Shown here: positions 43,342 to 51,245 of the stretch, in pieces
Numbering within the stretch: position 1 is the stretch's first letter
Layout: every line of letters begins with the position of its first letter
Source of the DNA: Synechococcus sp. PROS-7-1
Lineage (GTDB): Bacteria > Cyanobacteriota > Cyanobacteriia > PCC-6307 > Cyanobiaceae
Assembly (NCBI RefSeq): GCF_014279795.1
Contig: NZ_CP047945.1
Coordinates: forward strand, 1,136,572 to 1,200,571
Reading direction: 5' to 3'
DNA: 64,000 nucleotides
Notes under the pieces: model-generated
Databases searched by the model: none
What the model saw: the letters and a program-made list of their open reading frames with translations, nothing else
What the model was told of the DNA's origin: nothing
Translations under genes and position numbers: made by a program

Positions 43342-43590
43342 TCAGAAGATTCCGAGGGTCTTCTTCTTGCAGTAGCCAGCACCGATGTTCATCCAGCCCG
43401 ACCGGCAAGCTTTGCCGTTGGTGGGAGCCACTTCGTAGTACACCGGTGACACGCAGGTGCTGCCCAGAGTGTTCACGTAACCCAGGGGACATTGGTCATG
43501 ACCTGGAGCCTTGGGGATTTCCTTCTGAGCCAAGGCAGAAGGGGTGAGCATGAAGGGGGCCAATGCTGCGAGCCAGATCAGGCGCTTCAT
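43342..43590 (-). CDS. Small exported Cys-rich protein
   Basis: 82 residues. A signal peptide (LIWLAALAPFMLTPSALA) precedes a mature domain with four Cys (DQCPLGYVNTLGSTCVSP, GKACRSGWMNIGAGYCKKK). The Cys-Gly-rich pairs suggest two disulfides. Upstream lies a 63-base AT-rich gap likely holding its promoter. Unknown function. Confidence 0.75.
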   Translation of the reverse strand: MKRLIWLAALAPFMLTPSALAQKEIPKAPGHDQCPLGYVNTLGSTCVSPVYYEVAPTNGKACRSGWMNIGAGYCKKKTLGIF

Positions 43591-43653
43591 GAAGGGAATA
43601 ACTTTGAAATTGGCTGTGAAGTTAACAGAAAACTGTTTTGTTTGTCACTGGCA

Positions 43654-44223
43654 TCAAAAGGCCTCATGGCGTCTACTCAGTCGTTGATGTTGATTCAATC
43701 GACTGAAAAAAAATGATTCAATGCTCAGGTCATTCCGTCGCAACAGGGCAAAGATTGTGCCTGCATTCCCTCTGCAAATTCGCAGCGTTTCATCCAGCGC
43801 TGTGATCTCAAGCCAGGCTGGAAACGATTGAGTCACTGTTTTCATCAACGCCAAGCGGCCTCCTCCTGGCAACCCAGGCCCGACCCAGCCTCCTTTGCGA
43901 AAGCAGACTGAAACCCTGGTGGCACTAGCGATCGATAGCTCTGCCTCCACTGTGATCGCCGCCAAACGTCCGAGGGGGCCATTGAGTCTCAGCACATTCA
44001 TGCCTCGGCTGCGTTCTGGGTCCAAGATCTGCAGATTGTCCAACCATGCCGCCTGTTTCAGCCAGGGTTGGCTGGCGCTGCTCCAGCGCAAGTCCCACAC
44101 CCCGCTGAGCTGTTGGCTCTGTTGATTGAGGTCAACATCAGACCCGGCTTCGGCGTCCTTGATTAACCCTGCGATGGCCGGGTCTTTGGGATGGTCTTTG
44201 AGTAAGCGGATCAGTGTCTCCAT
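43654..44223 (-). CDS. PAP/fibrillin-like protein
   Basis: 189 residues. The core LSGVWDLRWSSASQPWL, LNGPLGRLAAITVEAELSI and ALDETLRICRGNAGTIFALL follow the plastid-lipid-associated/fibrillin lipocalin-like pattern. Such proteins sit near thylakoid lipid droplets and photosystem repair; role inferred. Four bases after the DUF427 gene on the same strand. Confidence 0.82.
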   Translation of the reverse strand: METLIRLLKDHPKDPAIAGLIKDAEAGSDVDLNQQSQQLSGVWDLRWSSASQPWLKQAAWLDNLQILDPERSRGMNVLRLNGPLGRLAAITVEAELSIASATRVSVCFRKGGWVGPGLPGGGRLALMKTVTQSFPAWLEITALDETLRICRGNAGTIFALLRRNDLSIESFFFSRLNQHQRLSRRHEAF

Positions 44224-44227
44224 CGGT

Positions 44228-44698
44228 TCAGATCAGCTCCGGATGCATCGGATCCCCTTTGAATGGCCCCTCAACAGCTGATGTAATCCACCCACCGTAG
44301 AAACCTCCTGGCTGGGGGATCACAGGTTCGTCATTGACCCAGCATCCCTGCATCAACCCTGGATACAGCGCAAACCACCCAGCGATGGCTTGAAACGATG
44401 GGGTGGGTGATGGATACCGCCACACAGCGCGATGAATCCTGCCCCGTGATGTCACCACATCGAAGTACTCCGCCACCCCTTTCCATTCGCAAAAACTTCG
44501 TCCCGCTGCCGGGCTGAGCAAAGCCATAGCGATCCCCGTCGGCGGCAGGTAATAAGTGGGAGGGTGATAGGTCTCGAGCACGCGCTGGCAGCCCTTGCCA
44601 TCGAAGAGCAGCTCACCGCCGACTTTGACCAGAACGTGATCGTCGCTGGGCTCCAGACGTGGTGGCCTGGGGTAATCGGCGACCCTCTCCGGTGCCAT
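44228..44698 (-). CDS. DUF427 family protein
   Basis: 156 residues. YPRPPRLEPSDDHVLVKVGG, LETYHPPTYYLPPTGI and VWRYPSPTPSFQAIAGWFAL mark a DUF427 protein, whose domain is a small beta-barrel; the C-terminus GGFYGGWITSAVEGPFKGDP is the common second part. Enzyme activity unknown. Forms a two-gene unit with the fibrillin-like protein. Confidence 0.88.
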   Translation of the reverse strand: MAPERVADYPRPPRLEPSDDHVLVKVGGELLFDGKGCQRVLETYHPPTYYLPPTGIAMALLSPAAGRSFCEWKGVAEYFDVVTSRGRIHRAVWRYPSPTPSFQAIAGWFALYPGLMQGCWVNDEPVIPQPGGFYGGWITSAVEGPFKGDPMHPELI

Positions 44699-44751
44699 GG
44701 CGCCTTGATCATCTGCTCTGATGATGGCGCTGTCTGCCCTGCTCTGGAGTG

Positions 44752-45453
44752 ATGCGACCCGTTGACCCCCATCAGCCAGTGGTGATCCTTGGTGGATTTC
44801 TGATTACCGAGGAGGCGTATCAGCCAATGGCCCAAGCCATCAGGCAATCCGGTGTGGCGGATGTGGTGGTCGTTCCAGTCAGCCGCCTCGACTGGTTGCT
44901 CACCAGCTGGGGATTCGGCTGGCGGCGCGTGCTCGATCGTGTGGCAGCTGCGGTGGAGCAGCAGCAGACCCTCTCATCAAGCGGGACGGTCACCTTGGTC
45001 GGCCACAGCTCCGGGGGGGTGATGCTGCGTCTTTATCTCAGTGATGAGGAGTTCCAGGGTCGTCGTTACAGCGGTTCTGATCGCTGCGACCGTCTGGTCA
45101 CACTCGGCAGTCCCCATCAGGCCATCCGAGCCACCCCCCTGCGCGCCATGGTGGATCGCCGCTATCCGGGTTGCCATCATCCGAACGTGGATTATGTGGC
45201 TGTTGCCGGCGAGCTCGATCTCAGTGCTGCCATGGCATCCGCGTTCAGTCGGCGCAGCGCTGCTGGCAGCTACAGGAGCATCACTGGCGAAGCGACGGTG
45301 TCAGGGGATGGTCTTGTGCCCGTTTCGTCAGCTCTCTTGAAGGATGCCCGTCATCACGTTCTCGCTGACACCGCCCATGGCGGTCTCTTCGGTTCGCATT
45401 GGTATGGAAGTCCTGAGCGTGTTCACGCTTGGTGGCAGTTTGTTCAAAGCTGA
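44752..45453 (+). CDS. Alpha/beta hydrolase, lipase-like
   Basis: 233 residues. The nucleophile elbow VTLVGHSSGGVMLRLYLSDE carries Ser; the oxyanion region is PVVILGGFLITEEAYQPM. The catalytic His is likely HVLADTAHGGLFGSHWY. Related proteins are annotated as triacylglycerol lipases or PGAP1-like esterases. ATG 44752 was chosen over the adjacent GTG 44749. Divergent from DUF427. Confidence 0.85.
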   Translation: MRPVDPHQPVVILGGFLITEEAYQPMAQAIRQSGVADVVVVPVSRLDWLLTSWGFGWRRVLDRVAAAVEQQQTLSSSGTVTLVGHSSGGVMLRLYLSDEEFQGRRYSGSDRCDRLVTLGSPHQAIRATPLRAMVDRRYPGCHHPNVDYVAVAGELDLSAAMASAFSRRSAAGSYRSITGEATVSGDGLVPVSSALLKDARHHVLADTAHGGLFGSHWYGSPERVHAWWQFVQS

Positions 45454-45454
45454 C

Positions 45455-46060
45455 TTAAGCCAATGCGTCCGGTCTTGGTTTCAGTGTTCGGCCATCAATG
45501 CGCCAGTAACCGAACCAATCGGGACTCAGATCCATCTCCAGAGCAGAGGACTGTTTCCGCAATGTGATGCGCCAACCGTCGAGGCCGTCAATCGGCAAGC
45601 AGTCATCGATGTCGCCAACTGAGTCGATCCCATGCAGATCATCCTTGTGACGCTGCAGTGAGCCCTTTAACCAGCGGGCTTTGGCCCGGGCCTTCGCGGC
45701 CTGCTGAGTGCTGGCAACCACAAGGCCGAACTGATGCTGCTCCTGAAGCGACTCCCGCACGTAGCCACCGAGATTCACGAACCACAAGCGATCCACTGGA
45801 CCGGGCTCATCACACTCGGAGGGCTCTGCAAGGGCAACGGCTGATGGCATCAGATGGATCGCGAAGCCATCCACCTGGGTGATGGCTTTGTAGCTGTCCA
45901 CATGCAGTCCTTTTTGCAAACCGAACCATTCGCGCCTCAACGCTGGAATCGTGTCTTCGATGCAGGACCCCACCACCCAGCGCACATCGTGAAGTTCCAC
46001 GTGGCACGTCGCCGTGCGTCCTCCAAGGACGACAAGAAAGAGGGTCGGTGGATCGGTCAT
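45455..46060 (-). CDS. DUF1543 family protein
   Basis: 201 residues from ATG 46060. LFLVVLGGRTATCHVELHDV and RWVVGSCIEDTIPALRREWF are the DUF1543 hallmark. The second half repeats a similar element (LWFVNLGGYVRESLQEQHQF). No biochemical role known. Its start overlaps chrA by four bases, so it is the last gene of the chrA unit. Confidence 0.82.
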   Translation of the reverse strand: MTDPPTLFLVVLGGRTATCHVELHDVRWVVGSCIEDTIPALRREWFGLQKGLHVDSYKAITQVDGFAIHLMPSAVALAEPSECDEPGPVDRLWFVNLGGYVRESLQEQHQFGLVVASTQQAAKARAKARWLKGSLQRHKDDLHGIDSVGDIDDCLPIDGLDGWRITLRKQSSALEMDLSPDWFGYWRIDGRTLKPRPDALA

Positions 46061-47244
46061 GACGACAGGGCGACGCCTCCAACCAGGCCGCAGACCAAAA
46101 CGACCCGCCAGGCCGGTTGCTTCCAACCGACCAGAAGCAGAAAGGCCACCAACGCCAAACTGAAATCGGCACTGCTCTTGATGCCGGCCAGCCAGACCGG
46201 CTGAAACAGAGCTGCCAGCAACACACCCACAACTGCAGCATTGATGCCCTTCAAGGCGCGTCGCATCGCTTGCAATTTGCCGAGGTCGCTCCAGAACGGC
46301 AGAACGCCGCCGATCAGCAGAAAAGCTGGAAGAAACAGGGCCATCAGCGCCAGGAGCGCGCCGCCGAGGCCCTGCAACCCGCCGCGCAGATCAAAACCGA
46401 GGAAGGCGGCAAAGCTGAACATGGGTCCAGGAACAGCCTGAGCGGCTCCATAGCCGGCGAGAAACTGATCAAGGCTGATCCACCCAGGGGGAACCAGAGA
46501 CTGTTCGAGCAGAGGAAGCACGACATGCCCTCCACCGAACACCAGAGATCCGGCTTGAAGAAACCCAGCCACTTGCTGGATCGCTACCGGTCGGGCTTCC
46601 GCTGTGAGCCAGGGCAGGGCCATCAGCAGGCCAACCAGCACCAGTAGCAGAAGAATGGACACGCTTCGGCGCACGGGCACCTTGAGTAGTTCATGGCCCA
46701 AGGCGCGATCGTCGGGTGGAGTTAACAGGGTCAGCCCTGTGACCGCGCCGATCAGCAAGGCGAGAAGCTGCACCCAGGCCAGGGGGACCAACAGCACCAA
46801 CACCGCTGCCAGCGCCATCAGGCTGGCGCGGCCCCGATCAGGCGCCAGTTTGCGCTGCATGCCGAGCACAGCCTGCGCCACCACGGCAACGGCGGCCACT
46901 TTCAAGCCCTGAACCCAGCCTCCAAAGAGCCAGTCCGGATTGGCTGACAGCACAGCCGACGCAATCACCAGCAGGATCGCCGACGGGAAGGTGAATCCGA
47001 TCCATGCTGCCAAGGCGCCGGGCCACCCCGCGCGCATCAAGCCAATGCCCATCCCAACCTGGGAACTGGCAGGGCCAGGCAGAAACTGGCAAAGGGCCAC
47101 GAGGTCGGCATAGGCCGCGTCGCTGAGCCACTGCTCCCGTTGCACGAACCGCTCACGGAAATAGCCGAGGTGGGCTACCGGTCCGCCGAAGGACGAGCAT
47201 CCGAGCAGCAGGAACTGGCGGAACACCTCGATCACTCGCTCCAT
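46057..47244 (-). CDS. chrA: Chromate transporter
   Basis: 395 residues with two CHR domains in tandem. The first begins FLLLGCSSFGGPVAHLGYFR and holds LVALCQFLPGPASSQVGMGI. The second holds VFGGGHVVLPLLEQSLVPPG and GYGAAQAVPGPMFSFAAFLG. Exports chromate or, in a marine setting, perhaps handles sulfate-like anions. 27 bases downstream of the helicase gene, so may be co-transcribed with it. Confidence 0.92.
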   Translation of the reverse strand: MERVIEVFRQFLLLGCSSFGGPVAHLGYFRERFVQREQWLSDAAYADLVALCQFLPGPASSQVGMGIGLMRAGWPGALAAWIGFTFPSAILLVIASAVLSANPDWLFGGWVQGLKVAAVAVVAQAVLGMQRKLAPDRGRASLMALAAVLVLLVPLAWVQLLALLIGAVTGLTLLTPPDDRALGHELLKVPVRRSVSILLLLVLVGLLMALPWLTAEARPVAIQQVAGFLQAGSLVFGGGHVVLPLLEQSLVPPGWISLDQFLAGYGAAQAVPGPMFSFAAFLGFDLRGGLQGLGGALLALMALFLPAFLLIGGVLPFWSDLGKLQAMRRALKGINAAVVGVLLAALFQPVWLAGIKSSADFSLALVAFLLLVGWKQPAWRVVLVCGLVGGVALSS

Positions 47245-47271
47245 GGCCAGGAACAACTGGATGAGCGGAAC

Positions 47272-49719
47272 TTAGTCAGCTTCCACGCGCAATGCCTCCC
47301 GCATCATTCGTTGCACGCGCTCCTGCACGGATTCGTTGGTCATCCGATTGTTTAAGCGTTCCACCAGTAGGGGGAAGGCGAGTGGGCCCGGTCTGGGTGT
47401 CGGGCAATGCAGGGTGTCTCCCTGGCGGATGCGCCTTAAAGCGGAGCGCAGTCGAGGTAACTCAAGCTGCTCCTGCAGCACCTCGTCTCTGGCCTGGCGG
47501 AGCAGGAGGTTGTTGGGTTCGTGTTTGCTGAACACTTCCCAGAGCAGGGAACCGCTGATCTGGAGTTGGCCGGTGGATTTGTTCTGGCCCGGGAATCCCT
47601 GCACCAGCAGCCCCGCCACCTGGGCAATGCTGCGAAACCGGCGTCGGCACAGTTCCGAAAGGTTCAGGGCCTGCTCCAGATCCTCTTCCAGGGATGCGTC
47701 ATCGAGGAGCTCGTCGAGATGGTCCTCCAGCAGCTGATCGATGGGATAGCCCCTCGGTGCCAGCAGTTCAAATCCGTAATCGTTCACCGACACAGTGATC
47801 GTTCCTCGCTGCACGCGCGTGAGGCGCGTTGCCCAGAGAAAGCCGAGCCCCTCATGCACAAAGCGGCCTTCAAAGGGGTAGGCGTACAGGTGAACCCCCT
47901 CCCGAGTTCGGCAGGTTTCGATCAGAAGCTGATCGCTTGCAGGCAGCGTGGAGAGATCCATCTGCCGCTCAAACAACGGTTCAAGCGCCTTGAGTTCCGG
48001 TGTGTCGAGCTCGCCGCGCCCAGCCCGGGCCACTTCTTCGCGCAGATGATGGGTGAGCAGATCGGACAGCGACATTTGCCCGCCAGCCCACGCTGGTACA
48101 GCAGTGCTTTTCTTGGTGGTGCTTTTTACATAAGCGGTCATCTCGCGCAGACGCACGAACTCCAGCTGACGGCCGGCAAAGAAGAACACATCCTTGGGCT
48201 TGAGCTGGCTGATGAAATTTTCTTCCACATGGCCGAGCACTGAGCCGCGCACGAAGCGCACGCGAATGGACGGAGCCGAGGTGATCGTGCCGATGTTGAA
48301 GCGGTGAAGCCTGGCAATGGCCGTCTCGCGGATCACGAAGCGGCCATCGTCTGTGGCTTCCAACTTTCTGTAGCGGGGGTAGGCCCCGAGGCAATCGCCC
48401 CCCTGCTCGAGAAAGCGCAGGCACCAGTCCCAGTCGGTTTGCGTGAGTGGGCCGTAGCTGGCGGTGGCACGAATGGCCTCCAGGGTTGATGTCGGGCAGA
48501 AACCAGGTCCACAGGCGAGTGTGGTGAGGTGCTGCAAGAGCACATCCAGGGGGGCGCGGGGAGGGCGTCGTTCCTCCACCAAGCCGTTCTCCAGTCCGCG
48601 ACGCACGGCACTGAGCTCAAGCAGTTCCAGGGCGTTGGTTGGCATGAATAACACCTTTGAGGTGCCCCCTGGTAGGTGGGCCGAACGCCCGGCTCTCTGC
48701 AGCAGACGGGCCAGATTCTTGGGAGATCCGATCTGCACCACCTGCTCCACAGGCTGAAAATCAACCCCCAGATCCAGGGAGCTGGTACAGACCACCCAAA
48801 GCATGGACCCTGCTTTCACCGAGGCTTCAATCGCCTCGCGTTCGCTGCGATCCAAGGCGCTGTGATGGAGAGCCAGCAGGCCCTCCATCTCAGGGCAGGC
48901 ATAGCGCAGGCACTGAAACCAGCGTTCTGCCTGGTTGCGGGTGTTGGTGAACAGCAGCGTGCTGGTGGTGGGAACCAGGGATCCAACCAGGTCCTCGTAA
49001 CGTCTCAGGCCGAGATGTCCTCCCCAGGGAAAGCCATCGATGCTGTCCGGAAGGATGCTGCGCACGCTTAGTCCCCGCTTGGGAGCTGCGGTGATCAGAC
49101 AGGGATCGCAACGGTTTCCGAGGGCATGCCGTGCCGATTCCTCCAGATTGCCGATGGTGGCGCTGATGGCCCAGGTTTGCAGTGCGGGTCGTTGTTGACG
49201 CAACCAACTGAGTGCCAGTTCTGCCTGAATCCCCCGCTTGCTGCCGATTAGTTCGTGCCACTCATCGAGGATCACGGTGTCGAGGGTCTGAAACAGACGC
49301 TCGCAGTGGCGGCCAGCCAGAAGCACGCAGAGCGACTCGGGCGTGGTGATCAGAATCTCTGGGGGCGTTTTGATCTGGCGCGAGCGTTCGGCCGTTGGCG
49401 TGTCTCCATTGCGGATGGCGACCCTCAGGGGCCATTGCATGGCGTCGATCGGATCCTGAATCGCCAGGGCGAGGTCGCGGCTCAGGGCCCGTAAGGGCGT
49501 GAGGTAGAGGAGTCGAACGCCCTTTTGTTCGGAGGGTGACGCGAGCATGCGGGCGATGGGCCCCATCACGGCGGCGTAGGTCTTCCCCGAACCGGTGGGC
49601 ACCTGAATCACCCCGCTGCGCCCCTCCAGATGGGCCGTCCAGGTGGACCGCTGGAAGGGCATGGGGGTCCAGCCCTGACGCGCAAACCAGCGCTCGATGG
49701 GGATCAGAAGACGGGTCAG
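47272..49719 (-). CDS. Ligase-associated DNA damage response DEXH-box helicase (Lhr-like)
   Basis: 815 residues if a CTG at 49719 is used; the first ATG (49662) gives 796 and cuts away LLIPIERWFARQGWTP, which belongs to the family's Q-motif region. Walker A is QVPTGSGKTYAAVMG, the DEXH box is VILDEWHELIGSKRG, motif III is ISATIGNLEE. Motifs V-VI (VQIGSPKNLARLLQRAGRSA) and the Lhr-type winged-helix and C-terminal domain follow. The CTG overlaps the DUF350 stop as CTGA, the same geometry as the common ATGA overlap. Partners: ligase at 53415, exonuclease at 55530, metallophosphoesterase at 36849. Confidence 0.9.
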   Translation of the reverse strand: MTRLLIPIERWFARQGWTPMPFQRSTWTAHLEGRSGVIQVPTGSGKTYAAVMGPIARMLASPSEQKGVRLLYLTPLRALSRDLALAIQDPIDAMQWPLRVAIRNGDTPTAERSRQIKTPPEILITTPESLCVLLAGRHCERLFQTLDTVILDEWHELIGSKRGIQAELALSWLRQQRPALQTWAISATIGNLEESARHALGNRCDPCLITAAPKRGLSVRSILPDSIDGFPWGGHLGLRRYEDLVGSLVPTTSTLLFTNTRNQAERWFQCLRYACPEMEGLLALHHSALDRSEREAIEASVKAGSMLWVVCTSSLDLGVDFQPVEQVVQIGSPKNLARLLQRAGRSAHLPGGTSKVLFMPTNALELLELSAVRRGLENGLVEERRPPRAPLDVLLQHLTTLACGPGFCPTSTLEAIRATASYGPLTQTDWDWCLRFLEQGGDCLGAYPRYRKLEATDDGRFVIRETAIARLHRFNIGTITSAPSIRVRFVRGSVLGHVEENFISQLKPKDVFFFAGRQLEFVRLREMTAYVKSTTKKSTAVPAWAGGQMSLSDLLTHHLREEVARAGRGELDTPELKALEPLFERQMDLSTLPASDQLLIETCRTREGVHLYAYPFEGRFVHEGLGFLWATRLTRVQRGTITVSVNDYGFELLAPRGYPIDQLLEDHLDELLDDASLEEDLEQALNLSELCRRRFRSIAQVAGLLVQGFPGQNKSTGQLQISGSLLWEVFSKHEPNNLLLRQARDEVLQEQLELPRLRSALRRIRQGDTLHCPTPRPGPLAFPLLVERLNNRMTNESVQERVQRMMREALRVEAD

Positions 49720-49925
49720 ACCAGAATCACGCTGACGACAACAGCTGTGACTGCGAGCACAACAGCTGCAACAACAATGCCCGCTGCGATGTTGCCCTTG
49801 CGAATCTCGCCTCGGTAATCGAGAGGGGTCAGGCGATCAAACAACCACACCCCCCCAACGATTAACAGCACCCCAGCGACTGTCCAGAGAAGACTGAGCA
49901 GCAGCTGGGCAATCGGTCCCGGCAT
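49716..49925 (-). CDS. DUF350 family membrane protein
   Basis: 69 residues, two TM helices: AQLLLSLLWTVAGVLLIVGG, then FDRLTPLDYRGEIRKGNIAA and GIVVAAVVLAVTAVVVSVIL. This is one half-repeat of DUF350. Families of this kind often sit with DUF4178 and polyamine genes, both of which appear on the opposite strand from 50 kb. It is divergent from the 49984 gene by 58 bases and overlaps the helicase. Confidence 0.85.
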   Translation of the reverse strand: MPGPIAQLLLSLLWTVAGVLLIVGGVWLFDRLTPLDYRGEIRKGNIAAGIVVAAVVLAVTAVVVSVILV

Positions 49926-49983
49926 CGGTCGTGAGGTGGAAGTTGTAGTAGTAATTTAGTGCTGGGCTGTCTGTAGGAAATTC

Positions 49984-50973
49984 ATGCAGCAGACTGCAGC
50001 TCCAGCTTCGGCGGCGGGTTCGGGCCTCAAGGCGCCAGCTTCATCGGTGTCACGACGGCCTCTTTGGGTCTTGTTGATTCCCGTCGGGCTGCTTGTTGCA
50101 ACATTTTTTGATCGCCCCTCGACGATCACCAACCTGAGTGTGCAGGTCCCCCGCGCTGATCAGCCGGTGGTGTCGGAACCTTTTGAGCTGCCAAACATCA
50201 ATGATCGTGTCACGGTCAGGTCCCGGTTTTCCGTTCCTGCAAAAACATTCGTTTTTCTTTCCACAGAGTTATTAGACGACAAGGGTGTTGTTCAGTTCCA
50301 ATACGACAGGGAAGGTAAAAGTCGCTCAAAAAATGATGGATTTATCGAGTTCAGACCAAAGAAGCCCGGGCGTTTTCGCTTGCGTTTCGAGGTGTATTTG
50401 CCCAGAGATCAACAAGCGCAGCCCACTCAACTTACGGCGCCAGTTGTTGTCAACAGTGTTATCACCAAGGATCCCTTCGATTCGGGTGCACTCGTTTATG
50501 GATTTTGGTCGACCGTCGTTGTCAGCCTTCTGTATCTGTCACAGGTGTATTTTCGTGGACATCTGCAATGTTCTGGCTGGTGTGAGAGTGAGTCTGAATT
50601 GAATCGCGCCACCCGTGGTGAGTATCAAAGTGGATTGCTCAGAGTGCGCTTGCGTGGAACCTTTGAGGTCCCGAAGCGTCTGTATGCATCGGAGTATCAG
50701 GCTCTAAGATTGGAGATTATCAATGGTTTAGGTCGTTCGGTTTTTCAGGGAACGATTCCTTGTCGGTTCACCCGCGATGGTGAAGACTCCGATACCTACA
50801 CGTTGCGTGCTGAGCCCCAGCTGTTCCATCTCACTCGGGATAGCTTCTTACGTTTTGACGTGAGTCTTCCGACCGTTCTTCAAAATCTCGACCCTGAGCG
50901 CATTGGTATTCAGATCTGCGATCAGGTCATCCTTCCCTGGACTCAAGCAATTCGAGCTCGGTTGAACCCATGA
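49984..50973 (+). CDS. Hypothetical membrane protein heading the polyamine-type cassette
   Basis: 329 residues with no assigned family. TM helices lie near residues 28-42 (LWVLLIPVGLLVATFF) and 170-187 (GALVYGFWSTVVVSLLYLSQ). Between them is a beta-sandwich (DRVTVRSRFSVPAKTFVFLS, GRFRLRFEVYLPRDQQAQPT). A cytoplasmic-looking C-terminal domain follows. Base use is more AT-rich, with more TTT/ATT/TTA codons than neighbours, hinting at a different history. The 3' end overlaps the next gene by four bases. Confidence 0.7.
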   Translation: MQQTAAPASAAGSGLKAPASSVSRRPLWVLLIPVGLLVATFFDRPSTITNLSVQVPRADQPVVSEPFELPNINDRVTVRSRFSVPAKTFVFLSTELLDDKGVVQFQYDREGKSRSKNDGFIEFRPKKPGRFRLRFEVYLPRDQQAQPTQLTAPVVVNSVITKDPFDSGALVYGFWSTVVVSLLYLSQVYFRGHLQCSGWCESESELNRATRGEYQSGLLRVRLRGTFEVPKRLYASEYQALRLEIINGLGRSVFQGTIPCRFTRDGEDSDTYTLRAEPQLFHLTRDSFLRFDVSLPTVLQNLDPERIGIQICDQVILPWTQAIRARLNP

Positions 50974-51245
50974 CGAAGCTTCTTTTGCTGTTTCTTAACG
51001 GAGGCATCGCTGCTCTTGCAGTGAGTGCAGCGTTGACCAACGACAGTGCGAACCAATTGGGTTCGAGCCTTTTGCCAGACACCGATACCCAAGGTGCGTA
51101 TCGCGGCTCCTATGTGGGTGGCCGTTGGGTCAGCCGCAGCTCCCGCTTGGAAACGAATCGGCTGCTGTACTACGGAGGCAGTGGCGGCTCTGGAGGTTCG
51201 TCCTACGGCGGAGGGTATGGCGGTGGTGGATGGGGCGGCAAGTAA
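50970..51245 (+). CDS. Small exported Gly/Ser-rich protein
   Basis: 91 residues: a signal or TM segment (LLLLFLNGGIAALAVSAAL), a short middle (YRGSYVGGRWVSRSSRLE) and a Gly/Ser/Tyr-rich tail (YGGSGGSGGSSYGGGYGGG). Overlaps the preceding gene by four bases and the spermidine-synthase-like gene by 16, so it is probably translated in the same unit. Function unknown. Confidence 0.7.
   Translation: MTKLLLLFLNGGIAALAVSAALTNDSANQLGSSLLPDTDTQGAYRGSYVGGRWVSRSSRLETNRLLYYGGSGGSGGSSYGGGYGGGGWGGK

Noticed and set aside
46057-47244. ChrA as part of a resistance island
   Set aside because: No mobile-element signs nearby; ChrA is common in marine Synechococcus chromosomes.
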